Below, in pieces: positions 18,634-28,014 of a stretch of DNA of 63,492 nucleotides. Made by a program: the position numbers and the translations under genes. A model generated the notes under the pieces. It did not search any database, was not told the DNA's origin, and saw nothing but the letters and a program-made list of their open reading frames with translations. Source of the DNA: Parabacteroides sp. Marseille-P3160 (GTDB lineage Bacteria; Bacteroidota; Bacteroidia; Bacteroidales; Tannerellaceae); NCBI RefSeq assembly GCF_900162725.1, contig NZ_LT799418.1:1475754-1539245 (forward strand), given 5' to 3'. Numbering within the stretch: position 1 is the stretch's first letter; the number at the start of each line of letters is the position of its first letter.

Positions 18634-19827
18634 CTATTGTTTTATCCCGGAAATCATAATTTTCCCATTTTCTTCCACATATGATATGGGTAAAGTGAAA
18701 GAAATGTTATTAAATATATCTGACAGATTATCTTTTAAATCGAGTTTCCCGGAAAATACCACTTTGCTAATAGGGAGATCACAGGTGATTTCTACCCCAT
18801 AATATCTTGCTAAGCGTTGAAGGATGCTTCCTAGATTCTCATTCTCACAATAGTATATACCATCAATCCATGATGTGTATTTTTTTGTATCCACATTTTC
18901 TATATGATTTTGTTCTTTCCCAGAGATATACATTTGGTTAGGATGCAAACGGGTGGTTTTTTCATCCTTTTTAGAATTGATTTGTACAGAACCGGAAACT
19001 AATACTATTTTTTTCTCATCATCTGCGTTGTATGCAGTGACATTAAATTTGGTACCTAATACCCGTACGTCTAAGTCTTTTGTTTTGACAACAAACGGCC
19101 GCTTTGCGTCAGTTGTTACTTCGATATAAATTTCTCCGTCTACAAATATCTCCCTCACATCATTGGCAAATGATACAGGATAGATCAGGCGAGTATCAGC
19201 ATTCACCCATACTTTCGTACCATCAGATAAATTCAATATACTTCTTTTACCTAACGGGACGATCAATTGATTGAACCCTGAAGTTTCATTTTGAGTAATT
19301 GTTTTTTTATCTACAGAAATACTGGTGGTGTCATAAGTGATGACGGTTTCCTCCTGATCTAATCGGATCGTTTGTTTGTCGGAAAGTATCAATTGGATAT
19401 CTTCAGCTTTATTTTCCGATTTAGTTATATCCGCAAAGGCCATAATATCAGGTTTCGGACTGATGATTTCCTTATTTTCTACTCCCGTAAATCTAAAGAT
19501 AATTAATAAAGCAATACTTGCAGCGACACCGATACTCCAATAAAATAAATTCTGGTTGTGTTTTCTGCGATATTTTTTTTTATGAATGCCCTGTTTTATC
19601 TTGTTGATTTCATAGGATGATAAATTGTAATGATATGTATTGATTGATTCTATAAAATCTTTTGCAGCATCAAAATTCTTTAGATTTTTATTCTCTTTTT
19701 GGAACTGATCCCAATACTCTGAAGTTTCTGGTGTCGTATTTTTCATTGAAGATATGAAAAAATCATCTTGAAGGAAATCTTCAAAAGAGAACTCGGAATA
19801 GTTTTTATGTGAAACTTTGCACTTCAT
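18634..19827 (-). CDS. FecR-family anti-sigma factor
   Basis: A 397-residue inner-membrane regulator. Residues 1-93 are the cytoplasmic part that would hold the ECF sigma factor. One membrane helix lies at about 94-113 (FYWSIGVAASIALLIIFRF). The periplasmic FecR domain follows, with LIVPLGKRSILNLSDGTKVW, VNADTRLIYPVSF and VRVLGTKFNVTAYN. The C-terminal DUF4974-like domain (GSILQRLARYYGVEI, DIFNNISFTLPISY) contacts the STN domain of SusC. It lies 45 bases after the sigma stop and 153 bases before susC. A near-identical copy of its first 31 codons lies upstream at 20634-20838. The gene itself appears intact. Confidence 0.94.
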   Translation of the reverse strand: MKCKVSHKNYSEFSFEDFLQDDFFISSMKNTTPETSEYWDQFQKENKNLKNFDAAKDFIESINTYHYNLSSYEINKIKQGIHKKKYRRKHNQNLFYWSIGVAASIALLIIFRFTGVENKEIISPKPDIMAFADITKSENKAEDIQLILSDKQTIRLDQEETVITYDTTSISVDKKTITQNETSGFNQLIVPLGKRSILNLSDGTKVWVNADTRLIYPVSFANDVREIFVDGEIYIEVTTDAKRPFVVKTKDLDVRVLGTKFNVTAYNADDEKKIVLVSGSVQINSKKDEKTTRLHPNQMYISGKEQNHIENVDTKKYTSWIDGIYYCENENLGSILQRLARYYGVEITCDLPISKVVFSGKLDLKDNLSDIFNNISFTLPISYVEENGKIMISGIKQ

Positions 19828-19872
19828 TTTTTTTCTTATTGCAGAATGGACAATTATATTCCGGATTTATAC

Positions 19873-20442
19873 TCACTTTTCTGAGGGAAAATGCTTCTTT
19901 ATTTTTTTTATGGCTCGTTGCAGGGTATTTTGTACTGATTGATAATTAACTCCCAAATGAAGGCTTATCTCTTCCAGGCTCATATCTTCCACATAACGAT
20001 AACAGACAACCTTTTTCTGTTATGCCGTTAAAAGATTCATCATTTTTTCTATTTTATCCTGTTTTTGCAGTTCCTCTTCTTCAAACACGATATGCTTTTC
20101 AATCGTATTCTCATCAACAGGTAAAATATCTTGAATGCTAATAATTCTTGAGTACATTCTTTCTCTGTTCAGAATATTAATGAGCCGGTTTTTTAATGTT
20201 ATACGCAAGTATACATTTACATTAGATACATGATGTAAATGTTCCCTTGCATCATACATTTTGACAAAAGTATCTTGGATACAATCTTTGAGTAATTCTC
20301 TGTCGGAAATAAATTGTAATCCGTAACTAAAAAGAACCTGAACATATCGGTTATATAACAGGTTAAAAGACTCGTCATCTCCGGCAAGAAATTTCTTCCA
20401 CGCCCTATCAAGTTCTAAATCAGACGGCCTTTCCTCTTTCAT
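19873..20442 (-). pseudogene. ECF sigma-70 factor broken by an in-frame ochre codon
   Basis: Reading from ATG at 20442 gives a sigma-70 region 2 (DESFNLLYNRYVQVLFSYG, LKDCIQDTFVKMYDARE) and linker to MMNLLTA, then TAA at 20020-20022. The same frame continues at once with QKKVVCYRYVEDMSLEEISL and HLGVNYQSVQNTLQRAIKKI, an intact region 4, to TGA at 19873-19875. Read through, it is 189 residues, the normal length of a Bacteroidota ECF factor. A single C-to-T change (CAA to TAA) would explain the stop, which falls in the usual LTxxQKxV motif. The short form of 140 residues lacks the -35-binding region. It is most likely a recent pseudogene; a sequencing error or suppression remain possible. The gene would activate the downstream susC/susD operon. 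Confidence 0.87.
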
Positions 20443-20633
20443 ACTTTAATATCATTATTGTAATAAATTACTTATTATATAGCATCAATTTACCAACACA
20501 TATGGCTTTTCAAACCAAACTCCAAAATATCTGAACTTTTTCAGGATTTCTAATGAATGATGCGTTAAAAAGTTTTTCTATAAAGAGGATATTACTTTGC
20601 TATTCTAAGGGTTTGACAGGGTCATGATTGTAT

Positions 20634-20838
20634 GTGTTTTTCATTGAAGATATGAAAAAATCATTTTGAAGGAAATCTTCAAAAGAAAACTTGGAATAGT
20701 TTTTATGTGAAACTTCACACTTCATTTTTTTACTTATTGCAGAATGGACAATTATATTCCGGATTTATACTCACTTTTTTGAAGGAAAATACTTTTTATT
20801 TTTTATGGCTCGTTACAGAGTGTTTTATACTGATTCAT
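20634..20838 (-). pseudogene. Decayed duplicate of the sigma/fecR junction
   Basis: About 205 bases repeat 19734-19940 in the same orientation with roughly 90 percent identity by eye. On the minus strand they contain the last 22 or so codons of a sigma gene, with two CAA-to-TAA changes, the intergenic stretch, and the first 31 codons of a fecR gene (MKCEVSHKNYSKFSFEDFLQ). The fecR part keeps its frame with mild substitutions (K4E, E12K, D21N), so it was once a real paralogue and not a copying artefact. It is cut on one side by unrelated sequence at 20634 and on the other by the MITE-like element at 20839. Confidence 0.8.
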
Positions 20839-21031
20839 TACTGTCCAATGAAAAATTCTTATGCATGATTTAAATTATTAAATATTAATGCGATATACGG
20901 GTTTTATTTTTTCACGATTTGATTTCGTCCTTTTGCAGACCATATTGCAAAAGACAATCATCATGAATCAAGGCTGACATGATGAGAATGGTTATCTATG
21001 AAGACTATGTGACAAATTTCTTTGGACAGTA
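20839..21031. mobile_element. MITE-like element, probably an internally deleted insertion sequence
   Basis: The 193-base segment starts with TACTGTCCAATGAAA and ends with the near-perfect reverse complement (TTTCTTTGGACAGTA), 14 of 15 matching. The outermost TA on both sides could be part of the inverted repeat or a TA target duplication. It has no coding capacity. An ATG at 20963 opens a five-codon frame, ATGAATCAAGGC then TGA. I recall IS4-like transposases of this phylum starting with a similar MNxG, so the left part may be the 5' end of such an IS. That link is tentative. The element abuts the decayed sigma copy on one side and the palindromic remnant on the other. Confidence 0.6.
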
Positions 21032-21068
21032 GTGTCAATAATTATCAAAAATATAATTGGATAGCAAC
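21032..21068. repeat. One end of a 22-bp-phased palindrome element (type A), truncated
   Basis: The segment carries a dyad around ATAATTAT centred at 21041.5, then a 22-base end repeat at 21047-21068 (AAAAATATAATTGGATAGC...). The end repeat and its distance from the dyad match the right end of the complete element at 37250-37369: the base C falls 4.5 bases from the dyad centre in both. The remaining three dyads are missing where the MITE-like element begins. The rest of the gap, 21069-21153, holds nothing I recognise. The other unassigned stretch, 20443-20633, is the sigma upstream region without a clear promoter. Confidence 0.55.
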
Positions 21069-21153
21069 CTTGTAAAATCTTCCAAGCACCAATCGGAATC
21101 TTGGCTCCTGAATATATGTCTTTTAGTAAGGGGAAAGGAAAGTCGCAACAAAA

Positions 21154-24100
21154 TTACTCCCGACGATGCTGCTTTTCAAAATCTTTGGGGGTCATCCCGA
21201 ACTGTTTCTGAAATAACTTAATGAAGTAGGAGGGAGAATTGATACCAACCATATAGCATACTTCTCCTGTCCGGAATCCGTCCTTCTGTATAATTTCCGC
21301 TGCTTTTTTTAAACGGATAAGGCGGATAAAATCATTGGGCGGCAGTTCCAGTAATCCTTTGATTTTACGATGGAGGCTTGAGCGGCTCATGCCAATGAGA
21401 TCCGCGAGTTTCTCTACATTAAAAGAAGCATCGGAGATATTTTCCTGGATAAGCTGGATGACCTGATTCATGAATTTTTCATCGGACGTATTCATGACCA
21501 TATGTTGTACCGGGATAAAAGGCTTTTGCAGATAAGCCTCCCTTTCCCTCTTCCTGTTATTCAATAAACTTGTTAATTGAGTAATGAGGTAATTCGAAGA
21601 AAAAGGCTTTTCAATATATACTTCTGCTCCCATTTCCAATCCCTTGATTTTACTAGCCAAATCGTTCTTAGCGGTAAGGAGGACGATGGGAATATGGCTG
21701 TATTCGATGTTCATTTTTAGTTGCCGGCACAATTCAAAGCCATCCATATCGGGCATCATTACATCGCTGACAATAATATCGATGCTTTTCTCCGCCAGAA
21801 TTTTTAAAGCTTCTTTCCCGGACGTTGTCTTTTCTATCCTAAAGAATTTCTGTAATCGGTCGGTGATGAACGATAACATTTCGGGGTTATCCTCTACTAC
21901 CAATACGGTCTCATGAATCTCTCTCCCTCTCTTATGCACAGGTATTTCATAGTTATCGGCGGATTCTTCTTCTGCGGTCGTATCCATTATTTCGTTTTGA
22001 GTCAGTGGTAACTCCAGTATGAAATTATTCATTCCGGATGTGGTGTCCACATGAATCGTTCCTTTATGGAGCTCAACGAGGGAGCGGACCAGCGACAGTC
22101 CTATGCCGGAACTGGAAGCCCTGCTTTTGTCTTTCTTCAATTGATAGAAGGGCGTGAAGATTTTCTCATGATATTCCTCCGGAATCAGTTCTCCGTCGTT
22201 TTGAATGCTGATAACAAGACGGTCGTTTTTTGTTTCCATGAATACTTCAATCTTTTGATTAGCATATTTCAGAGCATTGGAGAAGAGATTGTTCAATATC
22301 TTAATGAATTCATTTTTATCTATTGGAGCTATTACCGGTACTTCAGGCAGGGAGAGCTTAAAGCTTTTCACCTCCCTGTGGATAAGAGGTTCAAACTGCA
22401 TCGAAATATCCTGTAGGATCTCTGTCACATTGGTCATTGCGATCGTTAAGGAGAGTTTATTGCTGTCGATCTTTCGGAAATCAAGTAGCTGATTGATCAG
22501 GGAAAGAAGGCGGTTTGTATTTTTGCTCATGATATGTAGATTCTTAAGGATCTGAGGATCCTTAATATCCATTTCTTTGATCGATTCCAACGGGCCATTA
22601 ATCAGGGTCAGTGGGGTGCGTACTTCATGTGCAATATCTGTAAAGAACTCCACTTTAGCACTATAGAGCTCCTTCTCTTTCTCGATCTCAAAGAGCCGTT
22701 GTTTTGCAATGTTTCTTCTTTCATTCTTACGCTTATACCAGCGAATCCAATAATATATAAACCCTATTACTAACAATACATAAAGGATGTAAGCTATTTT
22801 GGATTGCCACCAGGGAGGAAGAATTTTAATATTGATATAAGCTCCCTGTTTATTCCACAGTCCGTCATTATTCGAGCCGATAACCCGAAAGGTATATTCT
22901 CCGGGAGGTAGCTTGGCATAGGATGCACTTTGATTGTGGCTTGTATAGGTCCATTCCTTGTCAATCCCTTCCATTTTATACGCATATCTGTTCGCTAAGG
23001 GAGCTGTATAACTAAGGGCGACAAAGTCGAAGCCAATGTTTGATTGATCGTATTTCAATACGATCTCGTGGGTATAGAGAATGCTTTTTTTCAATGGAGA
23101 ATCTTTGGAATTACGGTCTATCTCTTTATTGAATAGGGTCAATTTCGTGATAAAGACAGGAGGGACAAAGGTGTTTTCTTTAAATTTATACGGATCAAAA
23201 GCAATGAGCCCGTTCAAACTGCCAAAGTAGAATTTACCGGAATGGGAGGCTAAGGCCGCTTTATAATTGAACTGATCGCCCGGCAGACCGTCTTTTTTGG
23301 TGAAAACACGGATTTCTTTTGTAGCAGGATCGAATTTGACCAATCCTTTGTTGGTGCCGAACCATAGATTTTGTTGTTTGTCTTCCAGAATTTTATAGGC
23401 GACATCGTCCGGTAAGCCTTCATTTATGGAAAATGTGGTGAAATTATTATCCTTCTTATTATACCGACAGATACCTCCGCGGTCTGTCGAAAACCAGATG
23501 TCTCCGTTTCTTGTTTCTGTAATATTGCTGACTGAATTAGAACTGAGAGACGTTTCATTGCCGATTTCGTTGGTAAAATGGAGGGTGTTGTCTGTTTCAG
23601 GATGATACTTAAACACTCCGTTTCCCATCGTAGCTACCCATATATTACCCGCTGAATCTTCCACGATATCATAAATAAAACTAAGCCCGAAAGCATCCAT
23701 CCGGGTAAATTTCTTCTCATTCGGTGCCTTGGTGAAAATGCTCCACCCATTTCCCAGCCATATTTTACCCTTCCGGTCTTTACACAATGCATAAATGCTT
23801 GCTTCATCTAAGCCAAGGATTTCCGCCGTGTAATGTGTCGTTTGATAGGAAGGTAGTTTAATAATATCCAAGCCATTCTTGAAAAAGCCGGCCCACACTT
23901 CATTCTCATCCAAGAGTAATTCCAATATAATATTACTGCCCAGGTTAGTTCCGGTTCGGGAACCGATTTTGCTGAACCTATTGGTTCTCGGATCATAGAG
24001 CGTAATCCCTGCGTCATCGGTACCAATCCATATCTTATTGTCTTTGTCTTCTTTCAGGGTTCGTACTCGGCGGCTATTAATCGAATTAGAGTGGCTTAAA

Positions 24101-25161
24101 GGAACATATTGCTCAAAAACCTTACTCCGGTCAGGCAGATGGTTGACTCCGCCTAAGTTTGTTCCGATCCATATGCCGTTTTCTCTATCCTTATATATTT
24201 TTTCAACGATATTATTGGACAAGGCATATTCGGACAACGGATCTTCTTCTATATGCACCACCTCTTCATTCAACTCGTCAATAACATAAATCCCGGCTTG
24301 TGTTCCCACCCATATTTTGTTGCCATAGGCTACCACATCGCGGATGATTTTGTAGTGCACTTCCGGCGCCTGAACATCTGTCAAGGTATTCTTTTGTTTG
24401 TTTAATTTCCGGAGTTTCCCTTCATGAATTCCTATAATTAAATCTTCTCCGTAATTACAAAGTGTATAAATATTCTCTCCTGCCAGCGATTCTCCATTGG
24501 CATTTCCCAGATACTGAATGAAAGAATCTGTTTTTTTATCATACAGATGTACCCCTCCGCCATTTGTTCCTACCCATACTTTTCCATCAGGTCCAACGCA
24601 GATGGACTGGGCATTCCCCTGATTGGGCAAAAGGGATTTTCCTAAATGATAACAATAGAGTTGTTTCTCTTCTTGATTATATCTGAATAACCCTTGATTA
24701 GGGATCACAGTCCATATATTATGATCTGCATCGGACTGTATGTCTGCTACCCAATCTTCCATTTGGATACCTTCCGAAGTGCTATTATTGAAAAAAGAAA
24801 AAATTTCGGTGAAGGGATTATATAGAAAGATTCCCTTATCTGTTCCTATCCATAAATTTCTCTCTCCGTCTTCTAATAAGGCGCCGATGTTATTGTTTCT
24901 TTTTTTTAGAATCGTGTCATTGCAATCGAATACTTTGATAGATTTTCCGTCATACCGGTTCAGTCGGTTACGTGTGCCTAACCAAATAAATCCCCAACTG
25001 TCTTGTGTGATTGCTTTAACGTTATTTTGTGACAAACCGTTGTCTCCCTCTATTTTTGTGAAGTAATAGTGGTTGGAATAGCTTTCTCCGAAAAGCGAAG
25101 AGAAAAAGCATAAGAGAAGGATAACAAACAGGTAGTTTTTTCGGATGGGCATACAATACAT
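21154..25161 (-). CDS. Hybrid two-component system sensor/regulator (HTCS)
   Basis: A 1335-residue one-protein two-component system of the polysaccharide-locus type. The order is: signal peptide (about 1-26); two beta-propellers of Reg_prop repeats (WLGTRNRLNRYDG, WIGTDKGIFLYNP, WFSTDRGGICRYN); a Y_Y_Y domain (AYKMEGIDKEWTYTSH); a membrane helix near 790; HisKA with FTDIAHEVRTPLTLI; HATPase (NLFSNALKYAN, GIGLSLV); a receiver with VVEDNPEM and phospho-acceptor SDVMMPD; and a C-terminal AraC-type HTH. The periplasmic sensor binds oligosaccharides and the HTH activates the locus. It is divergent from the GH95-led operon at 25584 across a 422-base gap and so is its likely regulator. A start 3 codons downstream (25152) is equally possible. 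Confidence 0.95.
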   Translation of the reverse strand: MYCMPIRKNYLFVILLLCFFSSLFGESYSNHYYFTKIEGDNGLSQNNVKAITQDSWGFIWLGTRNRLNRYDGKSIKVFDCNDTILKKRNNNIGALLEDGERNLWIGTDKGIFLYNPFTEIFSFFNNSTSEGIQMEDWVADIQSDADHNIWTVIPNQGLFRYNQEEKQLYCYHLGKSLLPNQGNAQSICVGPDGKVWVGTNGGGVHLYDKKTDSFIQYLGNANGESLAGENIYTLCNYGEDLIIGIHEGKLRKLNKQKNTLTDVQAPEVHYKIIRDVVAYGNKIWVGTQAGIYVIDELNEEVVHIEEDPLSEYALSNNIVEKIYKDRENGIWIGTNLGGVNHLPDRSKVFEQYVPLSHSNSINSRRVRTLKEDKDNKIWIGTDDAGITLYDPRTNRFSKIGSRTGTNLGSNIILELLLDENEVWAGFFKNGLDIIKLPSYQTTHYTAEILGLDEASIYALCKDRKGKIWLGNGWSIFTKAPNEKKFTRMDAFGLSFIYDIVEDSAGNIWVATMGNGVFKYHPETDNTLHFTNEIGNETSLSSNSVSNITETRNGDIWFSTDRGGICRYNKKDNNFTTFSINEGLPDDVAYKILEDKQQNLWFGTNKGLVKFDPATKEIRVFTKKDGLPGDQFNYKAALASHSGKFYFGSLNGLIAFDPYKFKENTFVPPVFITKLTLFNKEIDRNSKDSPLKKSILYTHEIVLKYDQSNIGFDFVALSYTAPLANRYAYKMEGIDKEWTYTSHNQSASYAKLPPGEYTFRVIGSNNDGLWNKQGAYINIKILPPWWQSKIAYILYVLLVIGFIYYWIRWYKRKNERRNIAKQRLFEIEKEKELYSAKVEFFTDIAHEVRTPLTLINGPLESIKEMDIKDPQILKNLHIMSKNTNRLLSLINQLLDFRKIDSNKLSLTIAMTNVTEILQDISMQFEPLIHREVKSFKLSLPEVPVIAPIDKNEFIKILNNLFSNALKYANQKIEVFMETKNDRLVISIQNDGELIPEEYHEKIFTPFYQLKKDKSRASSSGIGLSLVRSLVELHKGTIHVDTTSGMNNFILELPLTQNEIMDTTAEEESADNYEIPVHKRGREIHETVLVVEDNPEMLSFITDRLQKFFRIEKTTSGKEALKILAEKSIDIIVSDVMMPDMDGFELCRQLKMNIEYSHIPIVLLTAKNDLASKIKGLEMGAEVYIEKPFSSNYLITQLTSLLNNRKREREAYLQKPFIPVQHMVMNTSDEKFMNQVIQLIQENISDASFNVEKLADLIGMSRSSLHRKIKGLLELPPNDFIRLIRLKKAAEIIQKDGFRTGEVCYMVGINSPSYFIKLFQKQFGMTPKDFEKQHRRE

Positions 25162-25583
25162 ATTGAGTTTTCACTTGTGAATCCATGCAAATATATAGAT
25201 TTAATAATAGATGCATGTTATCTGTATATAAATAACCTGTGCTAAATGTACACAAAATTCATGTAAAATTCATTTTAGATTTCGGCGGACGGAATAGATT
25301 ATCCCGCCTTTCTCTTCCTGCAAGTGTTTGTGAATCTGATCTAATTGCTAAATAATAGACTGTTGATGTCTGCCATAAACAGATAAAGGAGAAGATATCC
25401 TACTGCCTTTTCCGCAAATCGGTCAAAAAATAGAACAAATGTCTTATCCGTTCCCATGAAATGAAGAGGTGCGACAGGCTTTTTATTTATTGACAGAATT
25501 GTTTTTCTTCTATTCGGTATTAACCCTTTAGTTTGTAGCGTTGATTTTGAAGATTTAATATTGGCGCAGTTAATCAAGTATTC
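25162..25583. other. Divergent intergenic region between HTCS and the GH95 operon
   Basis: This 422-base AT-rich stretch must hold promoters for both directions and the HTCS binding site. The closest -7 match for the plus strand is TTAGTTTG near 25528, with one mismatch and no -33 at the right distance. I see no convincing operator, RNA gene or repeat. Confidence 0.5.
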
Positions 25584-27998
25584 ATGAAAAGCATTATTAA
25601 ATGGTTCTTTATATATGTAGTTCTACCCTGTGCATTCTTTTCGTGTAAATCGGAAGAGAAAGTAAATTTATCATTGTGGTATGAACAGCCGGCCGATGAA
25701 TGGATGGAATCCGTTCCGTTAGGAAACGGTCGCCTGGGAGCAATGGTCTATGGAGGAATTTCGACTGAAACAGTTGCCTTGAATGAGGTAACGATGTGGT
25801 CGGGACAACCGGACTCTGCTCAGGAGCGCTCTTGCGGCAAGGAAAAACTGGCTGAGATCCGCCAATTGTTTTTCGAAGGTAAATTAGAAGAGGGGAATAA
25901 AATGGCGACGGAGTATTTATCCGGCCGGCCGCATTCATTCGGCTCTCATCTGCCGGTTGGTGATTTACGCTTTACCTTTCATCAGGATTCTTCCGAGGTG
26001 ACGGATTACCATCGAACGTTGGATTTGGAAAGAGCGGTGGCGAATGTCTCTTTCCGGATAGATAATGTGACTTATCGGCGTGAATATCTGTGTTCGAATC
26101 CGGATAATGTATTGGTTATGAAGTTTACCGCGGATAAAAAGGGAGCACTCAGTTTTGATATGGGGTTGGATTTATTGTTGGACTCAGAAATAGAGCTATC
26201 GGGAGATGCCATGGAATTCTCCGGGCAAGCCTCTTTTCCCCGGCAAGGTCCCGGTGGCGTACATTTTGCAGGAAAAGTAAAGTTGTCGGTGAACGGTGGT
26301 GAGATACAACAAGCAGGAAGACAACTAAAGATAAGCAATGCCAATGAAGTGATGGTCTTTGTGGATGTTCGGACTGATTTTAAGAGCCCGGATTATATTG
26401 CATTATGTTCGCAAACAATCGATAAAGCATATTTGAAACCTTATGGCCGGATTAAAAATGACCATATAAATGATTATTCAAAACTATTTAACCGTGTTTC
26501 GCTGTCTTTAGGAGAAAGAGAGGGTACGGATCATTTGCCGACAGACGTCCGTTGGGCCCGCAAACGTAAGGAGGGGGAAGACCCCGGATTAGATGCGCTT
26601 TTTTTTCAATACGGACGTTATTTATTGATTGCTTCTTCCCGGGAAAATTCTCCTTTGCCGGCTAATCTTCAAGGTATTTGGAATGATAACCTGGCTAATA
26701 ATATGGGTTGGACCTGCGATTATCATTTGGATATCAACACGGAACAGAATTATTGGGCTTCGAATGTGACCAACCTGCATGAATGCAATATTCCATTGTT
26801 TAATTATATCGAATCCTTATCGGAATACGGTGAAGAAACAGCAAAAAAAGTATACGGTAGTCCCGGATGGGTGGCACATACGGTTGCAAATGTATGGGGA
26901 TATACAGCTCCCGGGCAGAGCGTTAATTGGGGATTGTTTCCGACAGCTGCCGCCTGGATGGCTTCGCATTTATGGACACATTATATGTATACGCAGGATA
27001 ATGATTTTCTCAGAAAAGAAGCTTATCCGATCCTGAAGAAGACAGCAGACTTTTTATTGGACTATATGGTTGTACATCCGGAAAACGGATATTTAATGAC
27101 CGGCCCAAGTACTTCACCGGAAAATTCATTCTTGTATAATGGCGCGGAATTGTCGTTGTCTATGATGCCGACCTGCGACCGGGTTTTGGCCTATGAGACT
27201 TTCGCTTCTTGTATCGAAGCCTCCAAACGATTAGATGTTGATGTGGAATACCGTAAATTATTGGAAGAAGCATTGGCTAAATTGCCTCCGATACAGATAG
27301 GAAAAGCCGGTACCATACAGGAATGGTTTACCGATTTTGACCTGGCACATCCGAATCACCGTCATTCTTCCCATCTATTGGCTTTATATCCTTTTAATCA
27401 AATTTCATTGGCCAAGACTCCCGGGTTGGCGAAAGCCGCCGGACAATCCATCTACAATCAGTTGCACTCCGAAGGATGGGAAGATGTCGAATGGAGCCGT
27501 GCCAATATGATTAATTTCTATGCCCGGTTAAAGAAACCGGAAGAGGCCTATAAGAGTTTGTCTATTTTATTGCAAGACTTTACCCGTGAAAACTTATTGA
27601 CTATCTCTCCTGAAGGAATAGCCGGTGCACCCTATGATCTTTTTATTTTCGATGGTAATGAAGCCGGCATCTCCGGGATGGCTGAAATGCTTATTCAAAG
27701 TCAGGAAGGCTATATCGAATGTCTGCCGGCTCTGCCTTTGCAATGGAGTACAGGATCTTTTAAAGGGCTTTGTGTCAGAGGGGGCGGAGTCGTTGATTTA
27801 AAGTGGAGTGATTCTTCTATTCAGCAACTGCGCTTATTTGCAACGTTCGGAAACACTTTTACTCTTAAACTTCCAGAGAACAGCCGAAATTATGTATTTA
27901 GAAAGAATGGAGAGAAAATTGAACCGGAGATCAATAAGGGTAATTTCTTAACCATAGCGTTGCAAAAGGAAGATGTTCTCGAACTAAAAACTAAATAA
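25584..27998 (+). CDS. GH95-family glycoside hydrolase lipoprotein (alpha-L-fucosidase or alpha-L-galactosidase)
   Basis: An 804-residue lipoprotein (lipobox VVLPCAFFSCKSEE). The start LSLWYEQPADEWMESVPLGN and the next segment NGRLGAMVYGGISTETVALN are the GH95 N-terminal domain signature. An (alpha/alpha)6 barrel follows. The general-acid glutamate is E513 in GPSTSPENSF. The NxN pair that in GH95 positions the attacking water reads D383-I-N385 here (CDYHLDINTEQNYW), so the first Asn is replaced by Asp. The WSRA(N) segment GWEDVEWSRANMINFYARL is also diverged. GH95 enzymes remove alpha-1,2-L-fucose or alpha-L-galactose. It is the first gene of an operon of five; GH36 follows after 16 bases. 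Substrate choice cannot be settled from sequence. Confidence 0.88.
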   Translation: MKSIIKWFFIYVVLPCAFFSCKSEEKVNLSLWYEQPADEWMESVPLGNGRLGAMVYGGISTETVALNEVTMWSGQPDSAQERSCGKEKLAEIRQLFFEGKLEEGNKMATEYLSGRPHSFGSHLPVGDLRFTFHQDSSEVTDYHRTLDLERAVANVSFRIDNVTYRREYLCSNPDNVLVMKFTADKKGALSFDMGLDLLLDSEIELSGDAMEFSGQASFPRQGPGGVHFAGKVKLSVNGGEIQQAGRQLKISNANEVMVFVDVRTDFKSPDYIALCSQTIDKAYLKPYGRIKNDHINDYSKLFNRVSLSLGEREGTDHLPTDVRWARKRKEGEDPGLDALFFQYGRYLLIASSRENSPLPANLQGIWNDNLANNMGWTCDYHLDINTEQNYWASNVTNLHECNIPLFNYIESLSEYGEETAKKVYGSPGWVAHTVANVWGYTAPGQSVNWGLFPTAAAWMASHLWTHYMYTQDNDFLRKEAYPILKKTADFLLDYMVVHPENGYLMTGPSTSPENSFLYNGAELSLSMMPTCDRVLAYETFASCIEASKRLDVDVEYRKLLEEALAKLPPIQIGKAGTIQEWFTDFDLAHPNHRHSSHLLALYPFNQISLAKTPGLAKAAGQSIYNQLHSEGWEDVEWSRANMINFYARLKKPEEAYKSLSILLQDFTRENLLTISPEGIAGAPYDLFIFDGNEAGISGMAEMLIQSQEGYIECLPALPLQWSTGSFKGLCVRGGGVVDLKWSDSSIQQLRLFATFGNTFTLKLPENSRNYVFRKNGEKIEPEINKGNFLTIALQKEDVLELKTK

Positions 27999-28014
27999 AT
28001 AGATTATATCCGCC

